A stretch of DNA of 64,000 nt. It comes from Diploptera punctata (taxonomy: Eukaryota > Arthropoda > Insecta > Blattodea > Blaberidae). The position numbers were made by a program, and so were the translations under genes. Below the pieces are notes generated by a model that saw only the letters and a list, made by a program, of their open reading frames with translations, was not told where the DNA came from and ran no database searches. Positions 20,204-31,869 of the stretch are shown here, piece by piece. The stretch spans positions 2,802,501-2,866,500 of the forward strand of contig JASPKZ010003844.1 of assembly GCA_030220185.1 (NCBI GenBank). The letters are read 5' to 3'. Each line of letters starts with the position of its first letter. The first letter of the stretch is position 1.

Positions 20204-21290
20204 ATAATAAAAATATTTATTTAATTAATTTAAAGTTGACTTTAATCTAAATGAACGAAACAATACAATTTATTATTATTTTTTAATTAGACTAAACTAT
20301 TTGTACCATATCTAATACTGAATTTTATATTTTCCTAAAAATTTCATGATTAGTTTCTTTATAAAAATAATAATTTTAAATAATCTTAATTCAAAAGATA
20401 GTATGAAAATTTAAATATTATTTACTTCTAATTTAATATTAATCTTTAAAATTATTTAATTTCAATTATTCAATGAAATTACTCCTCAAATTAACAGTTT
20501 TAATTTTTTTGTTATGATTAAATTAAAAGATAATTATGTCAAATAGGTATACACAAACATCTGATCTTTTGCAGGCTATGTTAAAAATATAAGTAAAGGT
20601 TAATTGGTTAATTATTTAATAGGCCTATATTGAATGTTCATTATTCCAACTTTAAATGGTGTTGATGTAGGCATAGCCTGTTTTTATTTATCATATAAAT
20701 CACATTTAATTGAGAGGTTCCACTGCATTGCTGAAAAAATATTTTCTTTTTTTGCAATTTATTAGTACTTTTACCAGAATTGCAAAACCATATGATATAT
20801 TGTTACCAAATTTGATGGCATCCAGAGTCTTGAACAGAAAATGCACATTTAAAACTAATTTCTTACAAAGAAAAATATGTATTACTATTACATAAATATT
20901 TTTTTCTACTCATCTACTAAAGTCTTGCATTGGACTCTATTGTTATGATATATTGGCAGGATTGCAATCTATGGTTTTAAACTTCATTGTGAACTAAGGC
21001 CATTCCTATGTTTTAGTAAGATTATATAATATTTTTTTGACAAATTATCTGACATAAATGTATATGGTGTGATAAAAAATGTAAGTTACTGTATATTTAA
21101 AGCAATTAACATTCTGACAAATATAACATATTAATTACCATTAAATTACGTAACACACAATAGCAAATAATTGTAATGCAGCAAATATAGTGATTATTTC
21201 TCTTTTGACTTTTACAATATTCTGCTACTTCCTTAGTTAACATATCAATAGGCTATTTATCTAAATTGTAACATGAAGCAGATACCTTTA
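20204..21290. other. AT-rich stretch, no gene seen
   Basis: About 1.1 kb of AT-rich DNA after fold-back P2. No exon, tRNA-like fold or repeat boundary was recognised. Confidence 0.5.
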
Positions 21291-21294
21291 GAAC

Positions 21295-21352
21295 ATACTT
21301 ACTTACTTACTCACTGGCACTATCGAACCCGTAGGTTCATGGCCGCGCGGAA
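21295..21352 (-). mobile_element. Very short LINE L2 3' end
   Basis: Only the (TTAC)n tail and the terminal ~40 bp (CACTGGCACTATCGAACCCG, then GGCCGCGCGG) are present. The sequence AACCTTTAGAACAT flanks both sides (AGATACCTTTAGAACATACTT before, AAACCTTTAGAACATTAAAT after), which is consistent with a target-site duplication around a severely 5'-truncated insertion. Confidence 0.8.
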
Positions 21353-21686
21353 ACCTTTAGAACATTAAATATTTATTTTAATATAAACTGTTTCTTTATT
21401 GATTTATCATCATCATCATCAGCCATATAGGTTGTAGTCTAGAAGGACCGTTACAGTCCACAAAAGTTTTCAGCCCATCTATCAATTTGTAATTAAGTTA
21501 TGTACCGGTATTTGTTAAAAATTAGGTAAGTTTGTAATCTGAGCTGAATCATATTTAATTGGTATAATTCATTTACTGAAGCATGAATTATTTCACATAC
21601 ACATGTACTCTAATTTATTTTATAGCTGTTATTCTAACTAGAAAAATTGTAAAATAAAAATATCTAAAAAATTAATGTATTTATTT

Positions 21687-22121
21687 GATGAAAGTTAAAA
21701 AATTAAATTGTACTGTTGGTAGGTGCCGTCATCCTCAACTTGTTAAAATATTGTATATAAAATTAACTGGAGCACTTTCGAAAGTTATCTTCCATCTTCT
21801 GCAGGTTGAGTTTCCGCTACTTGTTGTTGTTGTGTATGGTGATGTATACTCTAACTGTTTGTAGCAGCAACTGACTTGTTTTTGACAATCTCGTATAAGT
21901 CAAACCCATTGTATGAGATTGTCAAAAACAAGTCAGTTGCTGCTACAAACAATTGGAGTATACATCACCGTACACAACAACAAGTAGTGGAATCTCAACC
22001 TGCAGAAGATGGAAGATAACTTCCGAAAGTGCTCCAGTTAATTTTTATATACAATATTTTAACAAAGTTGAGGACAACGGCACCTACCAACAGGTACAAT
22101 TTAATTTTTTAACTTTCATCA
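21687..22121. mobile_element. Fold-back P3: 210-bp arms, 15-bp centre
   Basis: Left arm 21687-21896 and right arm 21912-22121 are inverted copies with few differences. Both arms carry TTGACAATCTC near the centre and GGTAGGTGCC near the outer end. The right arm contains a hammerhead-like module at 22002-22036: CAGAAGA, T, GGAAG-ATAA-CTTCC, GAAAGTGC. The outer ends lack the CACCTCATA motif of the other fold-backs, so this is a separate subfamily or a more distant PLE end. Confidence 0.8.
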
Positions 22122-22339
22122 TATGACTTCACCTCAACGGAATTTGATATGAATTTTACTAGTATTGAATGTATTTATTGCCCTACAGTTTTCTCATTCT
22201 AAAAGAGAGAGACTCGTTAAAATTCTGCATATTCTGCACATTCAGACATTAGCATAATTTTTTTTACTTTTCAATAGGTCAAATTCCATACTGACATTAT
22301 GACCAAATATGCAGTAGTCTGCATTACATTTTAATTGGT

Positions 22340-22458
22340 CCTCCTCCTCCTCCATTGTGTGACAGGCCTAGAAGGCCCTTGGCCTCATATCTACATGTGT
22401 TAATCACAAAGGTAGATGTGTATGGGTGACATGTGGTCAGCATGTCGTGCCTCCAACC
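22340..22458 (-). mobile_element. SINE S4 fragment
   Basis: GTGACAGGCCTAGAAGGCCC, ACATGTGTTAATCACA and GGGTGACATGTGGTCAGCAT match the first half of the complete S4 element at 47226-47539. The tRNA-like half is absent. A solo PLE end begins close to where it stops. Confidence 0.75.
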
Positions 22459-22484
22459 ATCTCTATCTTCCCATACAATTGACC

Positions 22485-22612
22485 TCAGGTCAGTCTGCAG
22501 GAGAGGAGACCGTTGGACATCAGTTGTGAACGTGAGCAGCATTGAGAATGTCACAAATACAGTGACAAAATCTGGATCTATGAGGGAGTTTAAGAAGTAT
22601 GAAGTGAGTCAA
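22485..22612 (+). mobile_element. Solo PLE 3' end P4
   Basis: The segment matches the right arm of fold-back P12 (55853-55975), including CAGTCTGCAGGA, ATTGAGAATGTCACAAAT and AAGTATGAAGTGAG. The stem TGTCAC/GTGACA (22549-22554 and 22562-22567) is kept although the loop differs (AAATACA here, AAATGAT in P12). There is no inverted partner arm. Confidence 0.75.
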
Positions 22613-22649
22613 GAAACAACTCAACAAAATCACTATTTTTATTAAAACA

Positions 22650-24000
22650 CAAAAGGTTGCATTGCAAGGTCATGATATAACATTTCAATAATGACCTATC
22701 AGAACCTTGAATAATATTTATAGCAATTTAATTCATATTCAATATGCTAAAGAGTTGGTTATGATCTAAAAAATTTTAAATTCTTCTTTTCAAATTCTAA
22801 AACTCTGATTATTATTTTCATTCCATTACCAGTTTTGGTTTGTAAATAGTTTTTAATCAACCAATTGAAATAGAACCCATTTTCTAAACCATTGTTTTCA
22901 TTTGTGAATTATTATTCAGATATGTTACTTTGAGTACATTGAACATATATTGTTAAAAATGATATATTATTTACTTTTAATATTGATTATTTTATTTAAA
23001 TCTTATATGCATTTATCACAAAGATATAATATTTTAATTCTGCATTACATTATGTGCTATTTCTTAAATATCCATAAATAAATAAACAAATATACAATAT
23101 TACAAGTTTAATATATTGAAACATATATAAGAAATATCCATATTTTGCCCAAATTTTTCCACTTGTAAAAAAAATAGCATGTAACTTTATGTAGTAGTCA
23201 GGCTATGATGATATTTAAGACAGAGTAATCAGTAATTATTTTTTTAATTAGAACATTGTACAGTGTTGAAGTTTATAAACAAGCCCATATGATATAAAAA
23301 TTAATTTTAATTAAATTATTTTCGTTTAAATAAAATTAATGCCAGTGTAATATGAAATGAAAAATTTGGGTAAGAGTAAACAAGCCATTTTTTTTTCTTT
23401 CCAATATTATATGAAAATAAATATTGAAGGTACAGGATTTATGTTTTATTTACAATTGATACATTGTTAATAATGCCAAGCCAGCATTTTCTTTTTTAAT
23501 TATTATAAAAGAGAACATTTTCATTTACTGTTTAAACTTGAAGTTAGTATTTATGTTAAGTCAAAATATAATTCACCTTTAGGATAAATTTTTTATCTTG
23601 GTTGTTCCTCCTTAGGGCTTATAACAATGTACAGTGTGATAGTTCAAAGGGAATCATGTATAGAACCTTGCTCTCTGAATCAAGAGAATGTCAATTGTGT
23701 ATTGATCTTGAAGCAAATTTTCTATTGATAATGTCTTTAATAGGCATGATGTGCTGTTAACCTATCCTGAACTTGGTTAGCAGATCACTATGTAAAAACT
23801 TTTTGGTGTAACTCAATGAACTATGATCTTTTTTTTGTTATTGTATAGATTTCACAAGTCTGTTATTTAAATTTTTAAAATATTTATTTTCATGTTTTCA
23901 AATTTTATATTCCTGATTATATTTACTTGAACAGTATTAGTGAAATACTGTATGGAATTATTATTTCTTTGTAGGGTACAATATTTTTGTTATATGTAGC
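22650..24000. other. AT-rich stretch, no gene seen
   Basis: About 1.35 kb of AT-rich DNA. No splice-flanked open frame, terminal repeat or structured RNA was recognised. Confidence 0.5.
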
Positions 24001-24016
24001 CGATATATATATATAT

Positions 24017-24320
24017 AGTAAAGTAAAGTGATCCACAACAGGCCCGGAGGCCCTTGGGGTAGTAGGAGGTTAAGGCTCCCACTTTTTTCTAGACAATCGG
24101 CACTTTATGTCAGCCGGGTTGTCAGCCCTGCATGACAGCCGCCTTTACCCCCAGAACAAGCGTCTGGTACTCATTTCCGTTAGAGGCTGAGTCGACCCCA
24201 GGACCATAGTGCTGCCAGAGGGTTTGGGTAAGTTTAAAAATCCTGACCCCAACGGGACTTGAACCCTCGACCCTCCGGCTTGTAGCTCAGTGCCTTAACC
24301 ACTACACTATGACATGCCCC
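24017..24320 (-). mobile_element. tRNA-derived SINE, family S1
   Basis: Minus-strand copy of the element at 4517-4829, from the tail AGTAAAGTAAAGTGATC at 24017 to the head GGGGCATGTCATAG at 24320. Box B is GGTTCAAGTCCC. It is flanked on both sides by TA repeats, which probably were the target. Confidence 0.9.
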
Positions 24321-24329
24321 CTGATATAT

Positions 24330-26030
24330 ATATATATATATTTTTTTTTTTTATTTTTTTCTATGCCTTTTAATTTTTTTCCATATCCAAAAGATTTTAA
24401 TTTTTGTTTTATAGCAATTTTACCATCTGGCTTTCATGCCTTTTTATCTACTTATAACTTCGAATTAATGATCTTAGGAATATCCCATATTAATCGCATC
24501 TTCGATTATACAAACAAAAAATCTATGTTGTCTACGAAGTTTGATTCTTTGCCACACTGCAAAGTCTGTTACCCATGTGCTATTAAGTACTAATTTAATT
24601 CTAAAATAATTTATTTTATGACATAAATTTTGCTTTTCATATTTATAAAGGTTACATAATTCTAAAGAGCCTGCTGCAATTGATGACATTTTTAATTTGT
24701 TAAATATTAAATAATAATATTACCTTCATAAATATTTAAATGAATTAATTATAATAAAATTGAGAAAAGTTCACCCTCTTGTAAGGTTAAATCAAATGAA
24801 CATTTTAAACCATGTAACAAATTGTGACATTTTATGAGTAGAAATTTTATCTGTAAGTGGGAAATTTTGTATGGCTTTGAATATTAGAAACTTAACACTC
24901 ACTGATCTAGGTAGGGATTGATCTTTTTATATCAGAGTCCATTAACAAGTATATTATGTATGAGCAACTAAGGCCAGCTAATTGTTATAGTCTTATTCTT
25001 CAAAGGATTTTACTTTAAATATAGATATAAATTATTTTTATTACAGTATATATATATGTTTATAAATTAGTCTTGTCTATATTAATTTTATATTTTTTTG
25101 TTTAATTAGTATATTACAGTTTTGTTAAACTATTCTTGTCTTTTCAACACTTTGCATTCCATTATAAGTTTAAAATACACTACACATTATGATGTATATA
25201 GATTATATAAAATGTTTATGCTTTTATGATAGAACAATAAAAAATACTGCACATAAAATCTGTTGAACATTGATGGAGGGTCTGTTGTCAGCATAAAGCG
25301 AAGATACTCTATAGTTGCATAATTTTTTTACTGAAATTCATCTATTATAATTATTATTTTAATTAATTAATGATAAGATGTATTCATATTAACAAAAAAT
25401 AAAACATATTATATTGTAATGTTATTAATCTATTTAAAAATTAAATTTTTATACTTTATGTTCTCTAATATGGTATTACAGAATTTTATTTTAGTTGGTA
25501 CAATTGGCATCAGGCCCTCCAAATGCGATACATGAAAAACATTAATCATCAATTTATTTACATATTTGGTGGGCATTAAATGATCTTCCAGAAGTTTTAT
25601 TTACATATATTTGCAGTTTCATTGCAATTATTCATATTTTATAAACATTATAAACATAGAAAAACTGGTTTCATGGAATGAAAGAGTAATTTGCAGTCAA
25701 AAAATAAATATTGATACTGTAATTAAAATTCTAAATTTTTAAGTGAGCGTATAAAGAAGGATGTCTCTAATATTGTGAAAAATGAGTAATGTAGCTAGAA
25801 ATGAAAAACATATTTTCCATGTTAAAGGAAAAAGATCAACTCTCTAATTGTGTCTGGCATAATACCGGGTCAAGAGATGTGATAAGATGAAACCCATATG
25901 GTTGGTCTATGATATATAAAGATGCTGGCTGACCAGGTCTGTCACACATAAGGGCAGATGAAATTAAACAAAATGAATGAGAATGGAGATGTAGTGAATT
26001 AAGTTTTTAACAGGGAAAACAGGAGAAAGG
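24330..26030. other. AT-rich stretch, no gene seen
   Basis: About 1.7 kb, including a T-rich run at 24340-24362. No exon or RNA gene is recognisable. The open frame at 24309-24593 is low-complexity and phenylalanine-rich, and partly SINE-flank TA repeat, so it is not called. Confidence 0.45.
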
Positions 26031-26370
26031 AAAAAACTGCCCTGCCTTCTATTTGTCCATCATAAACCCCACTTACAGAGACCAAGATGAGAACTTGGGA
26101 CTCAAAGATGGAGGGCGAGTGTCTAACTACGATCTTGCACCTTTGAGCCACCTTGTGTCAAATGCAATAAATATATTTCATAGTGTATTTAGTGGTAATC
26201 TTCATTTTTTGGATTTTTGGGATATAAGGAAAGATAATTTGGATGAAGATACTTCTCTTTACACAATCTTCAGACAATATTTTTATTTGATGCAGCTTGT
26301 GAGAACAGTATCATATGAATCTCAACTGGCAACATTTTTATCAACTAAATTTCTTCTTATTTCAAACTAA
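26030..26370 (+). other. Open frame of unknown nature, possibly a repeat remnant
   Basis: A 105-codon frame at 26053-26370 begins MSIINPTYRDQDENLGLKDG. The opening sequence (CTGCCTTCTATTTGTCCATC, CCAAGATGAGAACTTGGGAC) has the GC-rich, SINE-body look of nearby repeats, and the second half is AT-rich and low in complexity. There are no flanking splice sites that I can support. I do not recognise the protein and doubt it is one. Confidence 0.25.
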
Positions 26371-26550
26371 GCATATCTTTTAATTTTGTCATGATACAAC
26401 CAATTTATTTTTAATCATATTAACTTCAATCATTGTATGTTTTATATGCCTCAAGCAACATTGATTCTCTTCAGGACACTGAGATGTACTGCACTCTTTT
26501 CTATTCGATGTTGACTAATACACTTACTTCAATTTAATGTGCATATGTAA

Positions 26551-27117
26551 TATTTGAAGAGAAAAATTTTTGCCCAGACCGAGACTCGAACCCGGGATCC
26601 TTGGCTTGGCAAATTTTTCTCTTATATACGTTGGGTAATTGTAAGAGAAAAATTTGCATCTAGATCGCAACTCGCCTCGGTAGCTCAGTTGGTAGAGCAC
26701 TTGGCCCGGAAAGCCAAGGGTCCCAGGTTCGAGTCTCGGTCTGGGCAAAATTTTTCTCTTCAAATATAATTTATCCTTCAGTGAGAAGTGTTAAATTAAT
26801 AATAAAAACGTCAATAGAAGCCCAACTGGCTTTATAAAGTAGTGTTAAGTTCCCAATAAATGTCTTCTTAACTAAAAAGCCGCCATTTGCAAAGATAGAA
26901 GCAAAGGTTTCAAGCATTTGGCGCGAGGGAATTACAACGTATATAAGAGAAAAATTTGCATCTAGATCGCAACTCGCCTCGGTAGCTCAGTTGGTAGAGC
27001 ACTTGGCCTGGAAAGCCAAGGGTCCTGGGTTCAAGTCTCGGTCTGGGTGAAAATTTTTCTCTTCAAATATAATTTATCCTTCAGTGAGAAGTGTTAAATT
27101 AATAATAAAAACATCAA
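26551..27117. mobile_element. Element T2 with three tRNA-Ser-like modules and 11-bp target-site duplication
   Basis: The direct repeat TGCATATGTAA at 26540-26550 and 27118-27128 bounds the unit. Inside, a minus-strand partial module (26571-26612) faces a plus-strand module (26672-26745), and a second plus-strand copy lies at 26977-27050. The plus modules contain GGTAGCTCAGTTGGTAGAGC and GGTTCGAGTC or GGTTCAAGTC. The anticodon loop of the second reads CTGGAAA (GGA). Each ends in TTTTTCTCTTCAAATATAA followed by a shared tail (TCCTTCAGTGAGAAGTG). The two tail-bearing units are separated by about 120 bp of other sequence. A diverged relative is at 56755-57110. Confidence 0.75.
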
Positions 27118-27238
27118 TGCATATGTAAATTGAAACTAATTCAAAGATAACCACTTTTTAAAAATATGAGCACATTAATTATTTTTTATAGATTTTATTA
27201 GTAATACTATATTTTAATATTAACAGGTTAAATATAAG

Positions 27239-27460
27239 ATTAAATTTAATGTTTCATACCTCTCCTCATATCCAGTCTTCTAAGTAGAGCGCGGTTTCAA
27301 ATCCTTGGCGGGTTCATCTTCAGTACCCTCTCTTTGACTGCGATACTGAAGATGAATCTGTCAAGGATTTGAAACTGTGGTCTACTTGGAAGACTGGATA
27401 TGAGGAGAGGTATGAAACATTAAATTTAAACTTAAATTAAACCTCATAGTGATTTCTTCC
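27239..27460. mobile_element. Small PLE fold-back P5
   Basis: About 90-bp arms (27239-27328 and 27343-27432) are inverted copies ending in CTCTCCTCATATCC and its complement. The outer mark AAACCTCATAGTGATTTCTT follows on the right at about 27440. There is no coding sequence left between the arms. A hammerhead-like core lies in each arm; the right one (27343-27385) is the better: CTGAAGA, T, GAATC/GATTT, GAAAC, TGTG, GTC. Confidence 0.82.
27343..27385 (+). ncRNA. Hammerhead-ribozyme-like core in P5
   Basis: CTGAAGA (27346-27352), unpaired T, stem II GAATC (27354-27358) with GATTT (27366-27370), GAAAC (27371-27375), loop TGTG, then GTC (27380-27382). The terminal A-C of GAAAC can pair with the G-U of GUC to make a 2-bp stem III, the geometry described for PLE hammerheads. 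Stem II has a different sequence from that of P2 yet still pairs. Confidence 0.55.
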
Positions 27461-27762
27461 TATAAAAGTTCAAGGTTAAATATAATTTAAACTGAAAACA
27501 ATTGGTAACTTTTATCTATTGATTACTGAAATCCTATGCATTAAAAAAGAATTGCACTCTTCCATTTCTTGAAGTAACAAACTGGCTTACACAGTGGGAT
27601 AATATTTTAATTCATAAATATCAATCAATGAGAATTAATGTTGTATGAACTAGATTTTAGAAACTTAGAAATATGGATTTAAATCTGTAACCTTTAAATT
27701 CATTTGTGACTGCATTACCAATTAGTAATAAAGTGAATTAAAGTTTTGCTGAAGGTATTTCA

Positions 27763-28310
27763 TCATCATCATCATCATCATCTTCAAGCTATGGGCCTGT
27801 TGGCCCGTTCCGCTCCTTGGTGCACTATATGCTGCAGGTGCAGGTCGTCTTTCCAACGATGTTTTGATCTTCCTACATTTCTTCGGCCTAGAGCCCTATA
27901 ATGAAGCAGCTGCTTTGATAAACGATTATTTGTCATTCTTTGTATATGTTCAAACCAATTACATTTATTTCTGTGTATTCTCTCGTTTATATTATATATT
28001 TGTAATTCATCTCTAATATCTTGACTTCTCTTTTGATCTCTTAGAGATACACCTGCAACTGATCTGAGAAATCTCATTTCTATTGTCTCAATTTTATTTT
28101 TATCAGAGATCGTTAAAGGCCAAGTCTCAGACCCATATGTTAACCTTGGAACGGCTACTGTTTTGTAAAATTTTAATTGAGTTTCCCTTTTGGTCTTATT
28201 TCTCAAATATCTTCGTATTGAACCACATATCTGTGGAAATTTCCCTAATTTCTTCTCCATGTCCAAATTTTGTTGGTATGATATCATGCATCCCAGATAA
28301 TTGAAACAAG
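27763..28310 (-). mobile_element. LINE 3' end, family L3, long open frame and (ATC)n tail
   Basis: The minus strand at 28287-27784 is open for 167 codons. It reads CGSIRRYLRNKTKRETQLKF, LTYGSETWPLTISDKNKIE, MRFLRSVAGVSLRDQKRSQD and GRRNVGRSKHRWKDDL. These are the motifs of the C-terminal region of RTE-like or related LINE proteins (KFYKxVxVPxLxYGSExWxxT; GxRxxGRxxxRWxDD). The tail is a run of ATC at 27763-27783. The frame is intact but 5'-truncated. Confidence 0.85.
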
Positions 28311-28379
28311 TTACTTGTTCAATTATGTTTGCTCCAATTACATAAATGAAGGTATTTTTATGGACTATTTATTACTTTT

Positions 28380-28670
28380 CATCCCTGCCATAGGCAAGTG
28401 GTTTAGGCATAATGCCATGGTGGAGCTCTATGGGACTTGCGCTGATTTGAGCCCTCGTGGGGGACCAGTATGAGATCAGTGCCCATCCAGCTTTGTGAGT
28501 AATTTTGATAACTACAATATGTAGCTATAACCACTGGGGGATTTGACATGCAGATCTCATACCACCCCTATCCTGACTAGATGATCATCCATTTCTGTAA
28601 ATGACAAATGGATGTAAAGTCGGTAACCGACTGATAGGCCAAGGGCCTTGTAGGCCTATCGCGCCATGGA
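28380..28670 (+). mobile_element. tRNA-derived SINE, family S4, with 11-bp target-site duplication
   Basis: The direct repeat TTATTACTTTT at 28369-28379 and 28671-28681 bounds the element. The head has AGGCAAGTGGTTTAGGCA (box A region) and GATTTGAGCCC (weak box B). The end reads GGCCAAGGGCCTTGTAGGCC. It is the plus-strand counterpart of 47226-47539, diverged in the middle. Confidence 0.82.
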
Positions 28671-28689
28671 TTATTACTTTTATATATTT

Positions 28690-30410
28690 TTATTTAAATT
28701 TTTACCTACTAAATTAAATTAACAGCTCATTATTTCAATTGGGTCAAAGGATATGGTGAATTCAGCAAAATTGTTCCTGTCAGGAGCCAGCATGAATGAA
28801 AGAAACAGTTGATTAAATCTGATAAATAATTAGATGCACTTATTATAAATTATAAACTAATTTAAATTAATCCATTGCATAAAACCAGTTATTTATTCTT
28901 ACTCTGTAAAAATTAAAACATAGATATTCATAGTTTATAAATTAATACATAGATATCATAATTTATAAATAGTTGTATTTACAATATTATCCATTTTCTC
29001 GATGTACTGTATTTTTTTATTATTTACATTTTTTCTCCAATTCTGTTTATATTATTATGGATTTAAATCCACAATTAAGCATTGTACTTAACATTTTAAA
29101 ATGGTTCATTCACAGTCAGATGCGAGTGGAGTTTTCTGGTCCCAGATATATTAGGCCTTTTATAATGTAGCTATTATTTCAAATGTTACAAATTAGCTAT
29201 TTTTAAATAGTTTTCTATAATATTGAGTTAGATGATACAATAACAAAAAAGGATACAGATAAGATATAAACCACAGAGCAGGAGCATATCATATATTGAA
29301 CTGTTATTTTTCTCTTATTAAGAAATTAGTAAGTAATTCTGAATTGTTTCATAATCATTTTTTTTACCAATCCCTTATTACAACTTAGCTTAAGTAAATA
29401 ATATCTGTTCAGAGATAATGCTGTTGTGTTAGGCCATCAGATGTTTGTACACCTGACATATTGATCAGAATTGTTGATGGATATACATATTATTATGTGA
29501 CCATTTATTTATGTAATTCATTTAACAAATTCTCAACACATAAATTATCTTCTGCTTCTGGAAAAAACTTTTAAAATAGAATTTTTATTTGGCAGAAAGA
29601 AAAAGAAAATAAATCTGCAATATCATGGCTTTACAGCTCCAAAAAGTTAAGGGCAACTGAAGTGTTTGCTGATAATGACCAGCAGTTGGTTAGCAAGATG
29701 CAGTTTCTCAATTTTAGTTCCAGTTTTTATTACATTTTTCAATATTTCTTATATCAAATAGGTATTTAGTTGCCCTTAAAAAGCTGAGTTCCATACCCTA
29801 TAATCAAGAAAACTTTCTGCGGTATAACCAGAAACTGAACTTGTCTCTGGGACGTCAGTCAGACATGTTTTTTATTCCACACAGATAGTCAAAATGAACT
29901 ATTAGCATTCTAAAAATTAGCCATTTGTAAGTTTTGGATTATTAAATAATGATACTTTGTCTAACATACCCTTTTTATTACTGTAACATATTTCGGACTA
30001 TTGTTTGTTAAACTTCTATTTTGTATAAAAACTAGACTTTTGATGAAATGACAGAGGATTTTGTTATTGTAAGAAAATACAAGACATTCCCTGAATATTA
30101 AAAACATATACCAGTATACATTTGAACTAGGATTCGAACAATAGTTATCCACCTTTTTATGCTGGTGTACTTCAGTTAACCTATGGAGGCATATCTTTTA
30201 GACAAAGCTAAATTGATTTCTCTCTAATCCTCAAGACCATGTTAAACATACAAACATACTCTTTTGGAAGTATGAGAAACCATTATTAAGGGAGTGTGCT
30301 GTAGCAAATCCACATAATTAGTGCAAAACTCAGAATATATGAACAAAGATTTCACTCAGAGATTAAAGAGAGAAAAAATTGAAGTGATCTGAAAGATTTT
30401 TATATATTAA
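28690..30410. other. AT-rich stretch, no gene seen
   Basis: About 1.7 kb of AT-rich sequence between a SINE and fold-back P6. No exon, RNA gene or terminal repeat was recognised. Confidence 0.5.
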
Positions 30411-30415
30411 ATTTG

Positions 30416-30751
30416 GGAATTTTTAACAATATGAGGTTCAATTCATAAGAATTAAATAAATCGTGATTATTTCATACCTCATACTTCTATGTTCCTTTAA
30501 ACACAGCACTGCAGTATCGGCGACTCCTTAGAAAATGATTCATTAAAAAGAACATCAGATGGCACTTTAGAATGTAATTCATTAAAAGGAACATCAGATG
30601 ACAGTTTTGATAATTATCAACAAAAGAAAAAATTGACAATCGTGAAAACAGCTGACGATGGTGACAAGGAGTTGCCGATACTGCAGTGCTATGTTTAAAG
30701 GAGCATAGAAGTATGAGGTATGAAATAATCACGATTTGTTTAATTCTTATG
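30416..30751. mobile_element. PLE fold-back P6
   Basis: Terminal arms 30444-30533 and about 30664-30751 are inverted copies, each with TACCTCATACTTCTATG and CACTGCAGTATCGGC or complement. The outer mark TTAACAATATGAGGTT is on the left at 30424-30439. Between the arms, ACATCAGATGG repeats with small changes (ATTCATTAAAA.GAACATCAGA at about 30540 and 30585), as in fold-back P10. A hammerhead-like core in the right arm (30652-30688) keeps CUGACGA and a paired stem but has GATAC and GTG instead of GAAAC and GUC, so it is probably inactive. Confidence 0.82.
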
Positions 30752-31230
30752 ATCTGAAAGATGTATAATAATTTGTAGTTCAGTGATAGAGTGCCATCTT
30801 ATATTCCAGCTGACATGTGATTTTTCTTAAGTTAACGTCAATCAATAGATTGCTAGCTTCTTTATTCCATTACCATAACTTATACTATTTGAAAATGTAT
30901 CATATGACTGCTCTATTACTCAATAAAATACCACTATGTACAATACACTGATCTCACATGAAATATATACATTGTTACTCTTAAAATTACTAACTTTTGT
31001 TAGTTTAAACATTTACGTATAAATTATTCATTCAGCACTGCAATTGTATTTATATTATTACATTAGAATTTTATCATATAATATGTCAATATGGATAATA
31101 GTACCATTCTAGTCTATGATACTCATATCCCAAATTAAATCAGACTGGTGCAATTGCATATACTTACTTTGTGAAAACTAACTCTGTTCACTGCCTGCTA
31201 TGTTTTACTTCCTTTGCTATATCTCTTTCC

Positions 31231-31236
<6 letters not shown>

Positions 31237-31263
<27 letters not shown>
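31237..31263. repeat. (AT)n microsatellite
   Basis: About 13 AT units directly upstream of the S2 SINE region. Confidence 0.9.
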
Positions 31264-31267
<4 letters not shown>

Positions 31268-31647
31268 CAAATGCCCCAGGTTTGTCTTTCAACATTCCTG
31301 GCTTCTCTCCTGGCATGGCATACTTGTAACCCACTTCTGAGGTTGGGGCGCCTGGAAGGCGGGGTTACGTTGCCCCGATGATATGATAGGTGATGATGAT
31401 GATAATTATGCACCAGGAGAGTCCCTAATCCTAAGCTTAACCTAAGATGAATATGAATGATGATGATTGTGGTGGCCATATGATTTCGGGGACCATTTGG
31501 GCCATAAAGTTTTCCTGACATTTGTCTTACAGGTGAGGAAAAACCCCGATAAAAACCTCACCCAGAAAAACTGTCCCGACCGGGGATCGAACCCAGGCCC
31601 GCTGCGTGACAAGGCAGCACGCTACCCTGAGACCACAGCGGTGGATC
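31264..31647 (-). mobile_element. tRNA-derived SINE S2 with extra upstream GAT-rich segment
   Basis: The S2 part at about 31440-31647 has the head GGGTTCGATCCCC on the minus strand and the body GGCCATATGATTTCGGGGAC. Compared with the copy at 3467-3770 it has an extra GATAAAAACCTCACCC segment near 31545. The adjoining 31264-31440 (GGTTGGGGCGCC..., GATGATGATG) is a GC-richer repeat of its own, not matched elsewhere in the window. Confidence 0.7.
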
Positions 31648-31869
31648 TTTCCATTAATGTTATTGTTATAATTTGTTTTTTCTTTGAGAAAATTTTTAGC
31701 GTAAAAAATAAATTGGAAGCGTAAGAAGATAAAATAAATCTTCAAATTTTCTCAATGCTTTAATTAATGCTTAATATTTCTGATGATAGAAAATATGCCA
31801 GTGTAGCATACCATTTATAAAAAAGGTAGAAGTCAATTTAAGACTATTAATGAGGAAATTATAGAAGAG

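Noticed and set aside
22545..22570. Rho-independent-terminator-like hairpin TGTCAC/GTGACA
   Set aside because: The context is eukaryotic, and the same hairpin at the same place in P12 shows it is stem II of the PLE end.
26672..26745. Plus-strand tRNA-like sequence that could be called a tRNA-Ser(GGA) gene
   Set aside because: It lacks the long variable arm of serine tRNAs, has C where U33 should be, and is duplicated 305 bp away together with the same tail. It is a repeat module, not a host tRNA gene.
27343..27352. CTGAAGATG motif taken alone as a ribozyme sign
   Set aside because: The short motif alone is too common to count. Only copies with the paired stem and the GAAAC-type and GUC-type parts in order were called.
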